From assembly GCA_013365365.1 (NCBI GenBank), contig JABVXU010000022.1:186001-250000 (forward strand): a stretch of 64,000 nt of DNA, read 5' to 3'. The position numbers were made by a program, and so were the translations under genes. Source of the DNA: Cruorifilaria tuberocauda. Its lineage: Eukaryota; Nematoda; Chromadorea; Rhabditida; Onchocercidae. Position 1 is the stretch's first letter; each line of letters starts with the position of its first letter. Below are positions 11,475 to 26,200 of the stretch, in pieces. The notes under the pieces were generated by a model. That model was not told the origin of the DNA and searched no databases. It saw only the letters and a list, made by a program, of their open reading frames with translations.

Positions 11475-14290
11475 TCAGAACCATGGATGCAAGCGTGGAT
11501 CCAAACGTGCTAAATTTTCGTCTTTACGAGCCTTTTGTGTTAACTGAGTAACACATCCAATCAAACTTTTCGTTTTATACAAATCTGGAAAATGCTTCGT
11601 TTCACACTATTTACAAAATTCTGCCGTAACGCACAAGAGAATTTGTAAATAAAATTTCATATTAAAATTATTGAGGCATCACTTAACAGTAAGATACAAA
11701 AGTGGTATTACTCAAATGAAGTCTGTGCAAATTATGCAGGTCACTGAAAACGGATAAAAATAATCAAATGGCTTTCGATGAAACAATCAAAAATTAACCA
11801 TTCAATCTGTTTTCCAATAATTTTCCAGCATTTTGTGCTAACTTGAAAATTTCTGCTGAAGAGAGCTTTCTTTGTCGTGAGAATGCATCCCACAGGAAAA
11901 GCTGAGCGTAGGTGACAATCTTCCGCGTATATAAACATCGAATTGTTGCGACCATTGAACAATTATAATGACCTGAACGTTGAACGTTGAAAGTGATAAT
12001 ATAAATGAACTAATTTTAGCTCTAAAGATCAATCTATCGCAAAATATTAAATTGACTAAAATTATTTTTAAATTAGTTAGCCGCTACAATTTTTTCTTTA
12101 CTACTGATATTAATGTGAACCTTCGACAGAGAATCCCAGAAACTTATGCAAATTTGGCGACATTCGATACGGTACTACTCGTTCAACTTCAAGTTCTACT
12201 GAAATTTCACACATAATTTTAAGAAATAATTAAAGCCACAATTTATAAAGAAGCGAAGTTTTACTAATTAATTATTTCAGGGCATCGTTCTCAGAGAATT
12301 CCGCCCACCAACCTTAATGCAGTCCATGCAAACCAGTCCATGTATAAATAGAATTATTGTTTTAAGAACAAAACATACAAGTTTCAGACTTCAATCCAAA
12401 AAGATAATCGATATTCATTGTTTGGCCCGTCCTCGTATTCAAACAAAGGCCACTCATTGTTATCGGATTGAGATGAAGGATGTACTCACAAATGGAAAGC
12501 ACGGACATGTTTAATGCAACCTATGTTAAAATTTTTGAATAAATCAGTAAAAATAATGCAACATGATTACTAAATGAAGTTATTCAAATAGCGTTCGAAT
12601 AATTATTATCACATTTAAAGCTATCAGAATCAGGAGGACGACAGCGTTCAGATTAACTTTAAAAGTTTATTATTTCTTGCATCTGCGCTTTTCAATAACA
12701 GTGACAAAGATATTCAATGTATGAGAAAGATAATAAAAGAATAAAAGGAGATTAGAAAATGCTTTCAATGGTTCTACAAATCGACTTAAAACTTCTACAA
12801 TGTGTCCGAATATTAACGTGACATTAGAATGTTCCATTTAGTATCAAGACAAACCTGCTTTCGGAGGGTGTAGTAATGCGTAGGATCCTCATAACGAGGA
12901 ATGATCCATTTCAAAAGTGAATCAATGGGCAATATATCTTCTGAAATCATATGACGAAACTCATCTAGCAATAGCTGATTCGTTATATCAGTCGATTTTG
13001 CGATACAGTTATAAAACCTGCAAATGCTTTATTGTTGAACAAGAAGATACTAGTGACTTCTCTAAAATCATTCACTTATCAGTTCTCTCTCGCAAAAAAT
13101 TGGTATATAGTAGATAAATAAAACAATAAATTTTTTTAAAACTTTTCACTCATGGGAAATCAGTGGTCTTTTCTGCATAGGAACTGACAGAACTTATAGT
13201 TAATTCTGTCAATATCTATCCATAGAAGAATAACGTTCGTTTTGGTACAAGAAAATAATAGAGGATCATGCAGGCCATTACCGTGAGATAAAAACATCCA
13301 CTACAACAAAACATTTTCGTTTCTATTGAACTTCAACTTGAATTTATTTATGATTGTTTTTATGACATATCCACGAATTAGTTCATATTTCCCTTGTAAA
13401 TAATTTACTGAAGAATTCCATGAGCTTAAACTGCAAAATTTTTGTTAGTAAAGAGGCTCACCTCTCGATCAGTTTCGCAGAGGAAGATATACCGGTTTTA
13501 TTTTTTAAAATCGCATTTAAAATTTCTTCAAATGTATAAAGAGAATTCACTTTATTACTGCATTCCAACAGTGATATGCTACCGATATACGCGAAATGAG
13601 GTACAGCTATTTGTAGGAATCGTCGGCATGTTTCCTGGAAAAATTATTTAAGTGATTGATGTACGTTCTATTCCTAAAGTAATTAAATAAAATAGTTGAT
13701 TGTGAAATCTTTCCTGACTAATCTGACTCTCTAAGAGAGTTAAAGATTTAAAGAATGAAACAATTTTAAAACAAAATATGAAAGCAAAATAACGGAATTA
13801 ATAGCAGAACGAGACACAGCAATAAACACCAATAGATTAAATTAAAAAATTTGACCTTTTCCCTCGTTAGAAAATGATTGATCAAAGCAAAAAGCTGATG
13901 TATTCCGGAAGCATCCCTGTTTGCGTCATAATGTTTAGTTAAATAATAACAGTACACCTGGAAAAGCATTTTTTTCACGCATGAATGGAAGGGTGGGTAT
14001 CATATTATCAGTTAAAAAACAAAAAATAAGCAGATGAACGCATAAAAACGAAGTTCTATCTCTTCTTGCCTATATGGCCTTTATTGCAGAAATTTTGTTC
14101 CCAGTCTCTCAAAAATACTCACTCTCATTTAGAATATTAATTTTTTAATTTGTATAAAATAAAAACATACTCTTCCACTAAGTGCACGGAGAGAAATGCG
14201 ACGTGTGATGATGTCAGCTCTTCGTATAACAAAATAATAAGGCATGAAGCGATAAATAATTGACGAAAATTCTTTGCTCTAAGAGTAGAT
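11475..14290 (-). other. TRRAP: TRRAP kinase-like domain and FATC exons
   Basis: Detailed reading of the TRRAP C-terminus. The exons are about 14288-14165 ([18 protein letters not shown]), 13958-13859 ([18 protein letters not shown]), 13637-13463 ([14 protein letters not shown]), 13020-12857 ([18 protein letters not shown]), 12525-12385 ([15 protein letters not shown]), 12200-12105 ([17 protein letters not shown]), 11962-11799 ([24 protein letters not shown]) and 11584-11475. The last two join in phase: AATG|GTTAAT donor, TTTTCCAG acceptor, making Asp at the junction. The result is [16 protein letters not shown] running on to [12 protein letters not shown], which matches the human FATC end (MDPAWHPWL) in length and spacing. 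Had the last exon been missed, the protein would have appeared to stop at 11794 without a FATC. Confidence 0.88.
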
Positions 14291-17200
14291 TAAGATTAAG
14301 AATTATAACAAATAATAATTAAACAATTTATAAATCGTCAACGAAATGCAGGAATAATAATTATCCAAACAGAGGATTTAATTTTTAGCTGAATGTATAT
14401 TCGCTCTTTTATCTTTCAAAACAAAGTTGACTGCAACAAAAAGCTGACCGAAGTTGACCCAAGAACCCCTATCGAGAGTTGAGTTTTTGAAAAAATATAC
14501 CTTCGCTGCATAATGTGCATTAAAAATTTCAACATTTGCAACTTTAGATGAATAGGATGCCAGAACTTGACTGACATTTCGTACCAACTTTTTACTAAAA
14601 GATAAAAATTGCAAAGAGAATTGATTGTTTTCTTGGACATCCATCTCTCATTCACACTACTATTTAAACTACTCATAACTTAGAGAAACTAATATCATTT
14701 TTCTGGATTATAAAGATGCTTTTTTTCACACCTCCTTGAAAAATATGTATCACGACATCTGACTGATTAACCGTGTGTTTTAGTTTCTCAATTATTTCGT
14801 TTTTCTGATTTATTAAATTGCATTAATTTACTACAAAAGAGAAAAAAGAGTGATTTATTCGAACACAAAGTCACCTTGGCAATTTGTCAAATTTTGCAGA
14901 CAGTACTGATGACCACTTCACAACAATTTTCAATAAATCTATCAATCTATCATTCTTTCCTTTCTCGACATCAAAATCAGACTTGATATCTTTCGCACAT
15001 TTTTTTACGTCCTGAATGAAAAAAAACATAAAGTTTTTGACAACGATGAACTTCTATATTACTGAATTCTCACCATTTCGCCTTACAAAAGATATGACGA
15101 CAGACTGATTCCTGTATAAGGAAACTCACTGAGAAAATAATCAGCCATCTATATTTGTTTTGAAGAGAAAACGCTAATACCTCATTAATCTCCTTGAATC
15201 CAGCGAAATCATTTAACGAACATCGCCAATTTTTGATTTCCGTAAGAAAATCTTCGGGGATCAAAAGAGATGTTAAAGAATCCAGTTTCTTATAAGCAAA
15301 TCTGTAGTTCAACTTCTCATCTTTTTAATAGTTACTTCCTTCTACTCTTCATTCCTTCACTTTTAAATAGATCAAATTCGAATCAGATCCAAATATATAT
15401 ATTGAATCTGATTTTGATATTTAAGTCTAATTAATTATTCCAATAACTGGCAACTCCAAATCTTTTAGCAATTATTTAGATCCAAATAAAATCCCTCAAA
15501 ACATAAACTTACACAAACAATCGGTCCTTGAGTTTATTCACTTTATGCAATGTGCGCTCAAACCAATGTTCTTTCATGCTATTCAGTTCAAATAACACAC
15601 GACAAAGAGATGATATTTCAACAGGTCGGCTTTGACATATCTTTCTGATTATACCATGGAACAATTCTTGCGAAGTGACAGGATTACTCTGATCATTCTT
15701 CGATGAGTCAAGAGCTGAAAACACACCAAAAAAGATAAGGAATACAATAAATTTTTTAATGCCTTAGAATTCGATAACTAAAGGAATAACATCTTAAGAA
15801 AAATAAAACTCTTTTAGTCTCAATCAGTTAAATATTATATTTAAGATTACAGATAAAACAGATACATTTGATGAATTATAGTTTGCGGATCCATAATTTT
15901 TGGACACAAAAATTTCAGCACCCTTTAACTTATACGTTACTTCATATTCGTACCTCAAACAATACATCGCGAAAAAAAAATTCAAAATCGTCAACAAAAT
16001 CCTGAGCTAGATGTACAGAGAAATGCTTTCCTGCAACATTCTGATTAATCTTCTAATCATGTTACTTAAGAGATCTACCTAGAATCCTATCCACATGATA
16101 AGTATCTAAATACTACAAAGTGATAAGTAAATATTAAGTAATACAACCAAACTTATTGATATAAATTAATAAATATAACCTGTAGAAACACTTTCCACAA
16201 CAAAGTCAAGCGGCTGTGAAGCAGCAATAGCATAAAAAACTTGTTGTTCGTTTGATTCTCCAACATGAGAAATGATACGCGCTATGGCTAGGGATGGACG
16301 TAGTTGTAATTCAGCAACCAATTGTGGTAACCTTAAATTGTTGAATGTAAGTTTGAACATATTAAGTAATATATTTTCCGTAAGCTTCAAGAAAGCGACA
16401 AATAACAGTGCCCAATCTGAAGTTTTCAATAGAACGGAACTGTTGACAGCGTGAACTTGTTTTGATATTCACCAGTGTCAGAACTCGGAGATAAAAAATT
16501 CTGCTAATATGCTAGATGGATTAAGCAAAAAATTAGTTAAAGCTTTATTGAAGGTCAGAGATTGAACCAAACTCCCTAAGATAGACTCTGCATAAAAAGT
16601 TATCATGAAAACAAAAAACGTATTATTCAAAATCTTTTAGATGAACTACCAGGGTAGCCAGTTGTTTACAGGTATACCAGTGCCATGCTTTTCCAATTTT
16701 TCGTCTACTTCCTTTTCAGCTATACTCCCATAAATCGACAATTTCTGAATAAAAATGAATATGAAAAATTTTAATGGTTGATGCACATTTTCCCATAGTT
16801 AAACAACTGATAGTTATGAAGATTTATTTCTTACCAGGAACCAATTAAGAACTAACTTTCATGAGCCACAATAGTCGTGAAATATATTTTCGAGCTCTCA
16901 ATTCATTTTCCATTCTAGCACCTTCCATTATTCCAACCAATGCCTCCATTCCCGCATTCATTGCAGCTTCCTCTGTGCTAAATAGATCGTTTGTAACTAA
17001 TATGAAGTACAAGGAACTATTAATTAGAAACATAATTAAAGAGCTCGTTAACACACATTAAGATAATGAAGCATAAGGATATTCAATAAATCATATTTTT
17101 CGAACCTGTCTGTTGTTCCAAACTTTACAGGTTTTATTTCGAATCACCAATAACTGTCATAAAGAAAAACCAAAGAATTCAAAAATCACACACTTTTCAG

Positions 17201-20200
17201 TATCTAACTGGCTTTCAAGAAAGTCAGCCCAGTGCAACCATACAGAATTTCCACCAGCAACATTTTCATGCAGTAAAGTTGCGGTTTTATACGAATGACT
17301 TGCATCTTCATATCTAAAATTGAAGAAATAAATCTTATTTGGAAATAATTAAAAGGATCAATAAAAAAACATTAGATTTATGGGTCCAGTATCTTCTGAT
17401 CTAAATGGAATTTTACAAATAGTGACAATGTGAAAGATCAAGAATCTATAATAAGATTTCCTCAAAGAACTTATTTTTTGAGTTTCGCCAAGATTCTTCC
17501 GCGTAAACAATAAAGTTTGGCAATATTTTCCTTGGTAAAAGTATTAATGGTCGTGTTTTGGACAACAGTGAAAGCTTCCATTAATGCACTGTGTCGTTGT
17601 TCTTCTGTCAAATTAGACATGGATGCCCGGTGCACTAAACACTTCAAAAGCTCTCTCACCGAAAAATAAGCGTCCATGGCCGGTAAAGCTGGTAGAGTAT
17701 GTATCCTTAATTATTTTCATTTTGAATATGGTTTGAAAACTTATTGGACTTCAAATTTCATAATGCAACTGATAAAAATAAAAAAAGTAGCAAGCAAAAA
17801 AAATTGAAATTTAGTGGTTTAATATCAATTTGAATACTCTAAATTAGAAACCAAATTTCAAAAGTTATACCTGCATAGTTTATCAATAGCAATGTCTATG
17901 AGTCCAGCTTTGCGAGCAGCACGCGCTATCATTATCTGTGAATTTGCCGCTGAATAGAAAGGGAGTAAACCCTGTTGAAAATGACTCGATTGATTCTGAA
18001 ATAAACTTTTCAAGATTAAAGTTTTAAAACTACCTGACAAACAAATTTATGTATATTGAGCAAAAGATTTTTTTCCTTCATGTAACGTTATGCTAGTCTA
18101 TTTTTTTCTTATTGTTACGACACCATCGATTTTTTTCTCTTATTCTACTTCACATTACTTATGTTACTTCACTCACTTTCTAATATTATATTCATTCACA
18201 TTCATCTATTTCTACCTCCTACAAGTAATAATTTCTTGTCTACCTGAAACTTATTAGTAAAACCCGTTATTTATATTTGAAATTAAGAAAAAAAGCATAT
18301 TTTCAAAACAATACTAAGCAAATACAAAATAAAATAAATAAATAAAAAGACATGAACCCCATCCATTTGTTGAAGAAGTCTGATTGCAGTATTGTAATGA
18401 TGGATACGCCACTGATGAATATCAACCCAAAATGATAATGGATCTGATAAGGCATAGGATCGACTCCTGGAAACTTCCGTTTATTAGTGGAGATGAAAGT
18501 TCAATTTTATTGTGACATTCATTTAAAAATATTAAATTTAGTAACAGTAAATTGTGATTTTCTAATGATGTAATCTGTGATGTTGAGATATTCAGAAGAT
18601 AAAGATTTCAAGCAACTTTGCCTTTATAAGGTTTTCTGTCAGTTCTCATTTGGAGGAAAATTCTACATCCTACGTGATTGTGAAATGTCATAGTTTGACA
18701 TTCTTTCTCTCCACACATACCTCATTACTTCTAGCATTTCTACTCAAGTTGGCGATTATTTATCACTTTTATAGATTGACTTTAACACACTTGTGTTTGA
18801 AAAATTATAAATTACTGAGAGAAATCAGACAATTGAATTTTTATAATGACCATGAAAGGACCACTGACCTCCATGCCTTTATTACTGATTTAACATCACC
18901 AACGGGATTTGATGGCAGTGACACTTGACCGCTAACTTCCGGATGATTAGTGAGTACACTAGCTTCCTGGATCTCCTGAATGAGATTTGCAGCCTAAACA
19001 GAACAAGTTCTTTCTATTATTCTATCATTTTGGATATGTTTTCGATAATAAACGATATTTTATACTTTGCATTAAATGTTAACATCAGCCTTTACCATAA
19101 ACCATTTAAAAAATCACAATGATCTCGATGTAACTACACACAAAATTGAAGAAAATCTGTTTATTCCGAATTGAAATCGGAGCTATATAATCACTTTATA
19201 TCATCTCTTTGTCATCTATTAGTGGAAGAAGACTATTACATAATGGTTAATTACCTGAAGTATGCTGACGTGGCTAAAAGAAACGATTTCTGGTAATCGT
19301 TTCCATTCCATGATTAGATCATCTCGTGCTGCCTCTAGTTCTTTATTGATCCGAACATGCAGCAATTCCGTAGCCCTGTCTTCTTGCATGGGATGATGAT
19401 TCTACAACAAAAACAACTTTCAATAAGAGTATCGAATCTGCATGGTTGACACTATAAGCTCTGCATGAATAGTAATATAGCAATAAACTAAGCATTTATT
19501 GAGGAAAAAGGAAAATGAACGTTTCCATTAGTCTGCAGTTCTCTGTAAATTCTATTTTACAATATCCTTTTTAATACAATAATTTCTATAATTTAGTGCA
19601 ATGCCACTTCTATTTAGTACAAAATGACAAAGGAATAATTAATATTGTGTCCATAATGTCAACATTATAATCTACCAATAAATAACAATACGGAAGATAA
19701 ACCACAACATTTTTGAAAAGATCAATAAAAAAAATGAAGCAGCAGTGAATGTTGTCTTATCATTCAGTTACTATCCAGAAATAATCGAGTTTATAAGAAT
19801 AAACTAAAACCAGGTATACTCACCATTAGCATAGCTTTGTAAAGATAATATTTGTAGTACAAGTCCGGTTGTGTGCAGCCTTCCAGCTGAGTAAGAGTAC
19901 CACGAAGCAAGTTCCAGTCATTAAGATGCCAAGCTGCATCCGCAACAATACCGAGACCATGCACAACAGGTGTATTACCAAACTGCAGTAAAGCGTTCCA
20001 TTCACCAAGTTCACGTTCACAGCTAAAAAATTACAGGTCTTATTAGAAAATATAAAAATTATGACAAATTTGACCATAAATGGAATATTGAGTAATCATA
20101 TATCAGTATAAGTTCACACGAAATACCATTCAGCTGCAATTACGCAGGAAATATCATACAACAGCGCAATTCTGAGTTTAAGCGCAAAACGCGAACGAGA

Positions 20201-23200
20201 CCCGTCTGTTATCAAATTTATTGATATTTCAATGGCTGACTACATGTTCAACAAAAAATGTGGAAATTTCTTTTAAAAAATCGCCAATTTAAAATGAAAA
20301 AAAAGCCACGGAAGGCGCATAAAAAACGTAAGCTAACAATCATGAAAACAAACAAAAACATTTTTTCAAATCAAATTTTTTTCATATTTCAGATTAACAA
20401 TAAATATCAAAATTTACTTAAATAGGGATATTATCAAAGCGTGAAAGACAAAGTTCATCGTCCAGTTAGTCTGTATCCTAAAAAATATTAAACTAACTCG
20501 GCCCATAATTTGTGCCACTCACGTAGCTCGAATCCAAGCGCAGGAGTTACATCTAATTGTCTACTAGTACCGCAGGGAGCAACTATACGATCATTGATAA
20601 CCTCAATTGACTTCCTTAAAGTTTTTTCCGCTTGCAGAAAGTCACCTGAAGAATTTTATTAATATAAAAAATTAAAAAATGTTAGAAACCATGGTAAATA
20701 TTCTTGATATTTTCTATTAAAAATTATTATAATAAAGCATTGAATTAATAATTGCGAAAGGATAAGGTGATTGTCAGAATGCCTCATCATTAACGCAACT
20801 TATGTAAAATACAGACAGAATGTCGGTACATAAGCTTTCCAAGTAATGCTCTAGTCGATAGTATTTAAACCAATTTTTTTATTCATCCTATCTCTAACTA
20901 AATAACATGAAAAACACATTTTCTATAAGATCGAAGTTTCCAAAGATTATAAATTGCGATGCTCTAGTCCATGGGTAATTTGCGTGGCGATGTAACTCCC
21001 AAAAACAATGTCGATAAGACATAGAAATCCAAACCTTCATTATAATATTCAATAGCTTTCGAAGTTTCTTCAAAATAAGCACGACGTTTCCAGATTGCCT
21101 GGTATTGATCAAATTCCGATAATTTCGAATATAAGAGAATCAAATTATTCAGTGTTATCTAAATTGGACAGAATGAAAACAGTCAGAAAACTTTTGAATA
21201 GAAGTACCAAAAACACAAAAACAAATTCCAGACCACATACCAATTGCATGTTTATGGATGCTGGCTGTACAATTTGAAGCAACAATGAGTTGTTTATGAA
21301 TGCAGGAATTTTCATAGCCTCATCTTCAAGTATCATCAATCCACGGTGCCACGCATGATGCCTCATTGAAATGTACTATAAAACACCAATATAAAAAACT
21401 GTGCACCATATAATTATTAAAATTATTTCCTTCATAATAAATTTTGTGCAAGTCCATTTATTTCATTCCAGGGATTTTTTGCTCTGTCCGAAAGCAAGTC
21501 CGAGTACGAATGATAGCATTAATGACATTAGATCTTAATTTTATCAGTTTTGGAATGTCGCTGAAACCGCGAGGAAAATCGAAGGATCATTAAATCCCTT
21601 TTCTCGATTTAACATTGTAAACTAAATCTACCCTTTTTCTTTAAAAGCTCTGTCAATAAAATCCTGAGGAAAAAGAAGAATGACGGAATCCTTGTTCTGA
21701 ATTAACACTGAAGTTAAAATTTTATGTCGTTTGTTATAATCATTGAACTACCATGATTCTCTCTCCACCAAAATAAAGAAATCCTAAGCATCAGAAGTAT
21801 TTGTTGCGAATTTGCCTCAAGGAGTGCGGCGGGTCAACTAAAGTTATTGTTAGAATTGAGGTGTTCCCTTTCTCTTATCTTATTGATAAGTGAAACTCTC
21901 CAGAATGTTGTAGAACCATTGATGTTAATGCATTAATGCTGTTGTATTATTGTATGTATCAATCTGTTCGAATAAAGATTTAACTATCTAAGTTTAAGGT
22001 AAAATTCAAGCGTGATTGTTACATCTGCCTGACACAGGAGACAGCAGTTTGGTTCTGCCTAATCAGAAAAGAATTTCCTCAACTTTGTAAAAAACCCTCA
22101 ACCTTGTCACGGTCACAGAGGATCTCCGACATGGAAGGAAAAAGACTTGGTTTTTCAATGACTAGGTTTTTGAAACTTTCGATATTATATAAATATACCA
22201 TAATTACACTAGGATGAATTGGAATAGGAGGTCGACAGTGACAAACAGCTTCCAGGAAAATAGCAACTGCTGAATGAGCTAGATCCTTTTGTACAAGATG
22301 ACATCCAGATGAGAGAAACGGTACCATTTCGGCAGTAAGGGCAGCCTGTTTGAATTCTTGTAGACTTGACCATAATGAAGAGAACAATTTTATCCAGATC
22401 TTGGACGCTAAATCATTACCTGTAATCCATTCACTTGAAAAACTTCGATTCCTAATTTATTCTTAAAATCAATAATTACGAGTATTTTAAAAACCGATAT
22501 AAAATATTAACAGCGTTTACATAACTGTACTTCATAGAATCCTTATAGTGGAGAATACATAGTGTCAGCAACAGACTTAAAAAATGTTTTAAAGAATTGT
22601 GATGCTGGAAATGTTTTAAAACCTAAACTTTAATTCGGGAGAAAAATTAAAAATCAACATACTACTATAAACAAGTTCCAAATAACTTGGAAGGATATCT
22701 GTGATATGAAATTTGGCAGCCATTTCAAACAATTGGACTTGCTGCTCGACAATTAAAGTGGTCTGTAGATCCTGTATACTTGCTGTACTACAAATCGGTA
22801 TGCTTACTTCTAAAAATAAAAAACAAAAATTTTCTTTGGAATATATAAATTACCAAAATTAGGGACAGCTTATTATTCAAATGTGTTTAAGACAAAAAGC
22901 AGATTAAATGACTTCCATTGCCTCTCTTTCCAAAGACAAAACATATCATAACTAATTTGTTACAATAAACATCAAATAATCTTAAAAACCTGTTAGTGCC
23001 TGAGTTCCAGAAGTCTCTATAAAATCGTCTCGCTTGCTATCAGTTGCATCTGTTGTTGATGATAAAAACTCGTCGTCATCATCGCATACTTCAGGATGGT
23101 CTAGATGTAATTTTTCTAGGTCAAGTATTTTTTCAAATGTATGCCATAACGTGCAGCAATTCAATAATAATGTCTTCTGTACTCTTGTACCATTCCTATC

Positions 23201-26200
23201 CTTCTGTTCGTCCATTATTAATGATAGCAAAAGCTAAATAAAGAATTCTCGGAGGGACATTAAAAAATTAACACTTCCAACAATTTTTTCTACATATATT
23301 TTTATATTTCATAAAGATAATTTTAATATTCTTTCATATTCTTAAATATTCTGACCAAGGATCTATTAGAACTCACATTGATGCAATGCTTAATCCAAAA
23401 ATACTGCTGCATGTCAGCCCAGTTTTGTGATGTAATAATGTGATATAATCGGTCACAAATATTCTTTGGCACCTGGGCATCAAATAACTTGAAAAACCGA
23501 GAACGCAACGATTCATCCTACAATCAGTTAAGAATATAATAAAAAACATATATAAAGAACTTCTGTTAGGCCCAAACTGGTTCAAACTTGCAAATATAAA
23601 AGGAATATCTCACTGAAAAAATGCTTAATAATTACGATAATACCAATTCAAAATTTTAGCATGAGAAACTGAATCGTTGAAGAAAAATTTGACATATGAT
23701 CGACAAAAGTTCATAAATTTTTAAAAAATTCAGTAATAATTACCTGAGCACAAAGCCCCCAATGAAAAGCACTATTAAGTTTTGCCAATGTTTCGCTAGT
23801 TCGTAGATGAGCAGTTTCATAAACGTAAAGGACTGTTTCAAGTAATATCTTAAGTAAATCTCCCGATTTTTCATGACGTTTATGCGCTTCCATTGTTTGT
23901 ACCAGTCTTATTAAAAGGGGAACACCCTGATTCAGTTGCCGCTAAAAGTACGTTAAACTTCAATTATATCCTGAAGAATTTACTGTTATTTATTATACAA
24001 CTGCTCACACAACGAAATCTCCGGTTTCCTTTTAAAATTAGAATAACCTGAAATAACGACGATTTCACTTAATAGATTACTGCTCTTAGAAAAATGAAAC
24101 TGCAAAAATCGTTCTGGACAAGATAAACGAACCTCATCACCATTACGTACCATAATGTCAACGACACGGATAACAATGTCAAGAACACGATCGAATGGAG
24201 TTTTGTCTATAAGTGGTGTTAAAATGCACTGTCCGATATTGCGACGTGCTTCGGGTGGTATTGCGTGAATACGAGGCCGAAGAAGTTCCAGCGAAAAAAT
24301 TATTAATTCAGTCAATGCATGCCCTGAAACCATATTGATTGTGCAATCACGGTAAAAGTTGTTGATTAGGGAATTTATTTAAGAAAAAAATACGATTAGA
24401 TTACAGAAGTTTCAGGAATTCAGTTATATACTATTTCTTGGATTACTAAGATGAAAGTATACTTTTTAGAAGTGGGTCAAACTACTACTTGATCAAATAG
24501 AAAAAAAAGGATAAAAATAAGAGACCTTTATTTTCAGTACATGAAGAGATGTGTTCGCGAACAAGTTTTTGGACAGCTTTTGTGAATGAACTCAAACACA
24601 TTGTATCAACGTAGGCCGGTTGAATAACGCATATGGTGCGTAATAAGTGGATCGTTGCAAACACACCAGTCATTGGTTGACTTTGTCCTCTAAAATTGAG
24701 TTTATTTCAGGTACTTTTTTACTGAAATAAACTTCTTATCATCTTTATCCTGCGTGGTAACAAAAAATTATTAAAAATGAAAGATGAATTTCTATTTCTT
24801 ATATTTTCCTTATATTTAATCAGTTGCAATTATGCAAAAAATCAAACATCGCATATATGTCGAGGTATCTCAAACATTTAGAATATCTTCGATTGCTGGA
24901 AAAAATGCAAAAAAGAAGAGGAAGGAAAACCAATTTGCGGAACTAACTTCTCATAATTGGTGAATGTGTCGTTAATGAACTTTGTAACAAATTGGTTGAT
25001 CGTTTCCAATTCATCTAATCCCTCAGGCGAGCACTTTGTTTTCTCGAATAATTTGGAAATAAGTTGACAGAGACTTCGCATCACCTTAAATTAAACTCAA
25101 AGTCTGTAAAAATTCTTGAATGCAATAGAAAATAGACCGAGGATTGCTCATTCGTTTGAAAAAAGTGCTAAACTCTTATATTTTTCAAACTTTGAAACAT
25201 ACAGCGTTATCTTGGCAACTTAAACAGGCAACGATTCCGCGCTGTAACATTTTCACATTTGTAACAATAACTTCTTCCGGCTGAAAAATTTTTTCTGTAA
25301 TATCATATTGGATTATATAATTTCAGTTTCTTCAAATTAGAATCATGTTTGCCCTTCGGCATTGATCTGGAATAAAAAATGTAAGGCTTTTTGCATGCTA
25401 CAACAGCTATAAAAGTGCAATTCCAAGAATGGAAAAAGTACTCTATTTATGAAAACTGTCTCCTTTGATGAAAACTTTATGAAAACAGTTATGCTTTTCT
25501 CTTTAAAGACAATCAAATTGTAAAAACATTACAGAATAAAAGAACTTTTACTAACCAAAATAACGACAAGATGTGTAATAATATCCAGTGATGTGTGCAA
25601 TTGTGAAAAATGGTGAGCAACTGTGGTCTGTTCTCGAAATTGTTGAGTTACAGCTTCTGCAGCGACTGTCAACTGTTTTTCCAACCTATAAATATATTGA
25701 ATATCTTATCTTTCCCATTAAAATTGTTCTTTTATTCAATATTATAAGTCTGTTATTGGATAGTATAGAGGAAAAATCTTTATTCAATGATGGCATACAC
25801 AAGGAGGCAGCAAAGCATGTAATCCATTACTTTAAAATGAAACACTTTTCTGAAGGATATCAAACGAACTATACTCAATATTCTAATAAACTTCAATGTT
25901 GAATTTTAGAAAACTACTTTAAATGCATGAAATTTTGCAGCTAATTTAAGTACGGTTACTTACCAGGAGAGTCTGAGATTAGCTGTAAGTCCCCAAAGAC
26001 TACTTTTCAAACAGGCTCGCAACAAGCCTAAGCATCGTTTGCATAACTGTTCCACTGCTACAGCATGCTGAGTTGGATTCTGTGTAAGATTCTGTAATTT
26101 TCATACCTCTTATTTCACCACTAATCTCTGAAATTCCCACAAAAGAAGTAAATTATCTTGTTTTCTTTATTCAACAAATATAAGAACTGACCGCGTCAGG

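Noticed and set aside
11741..11962. TRRAP ending at 11794 without a FATC domain
   Set aside because: A GT donor just before that stop joins in phase to a downstream exon encoding a standard FATC end ([12 protein letters not shown]).
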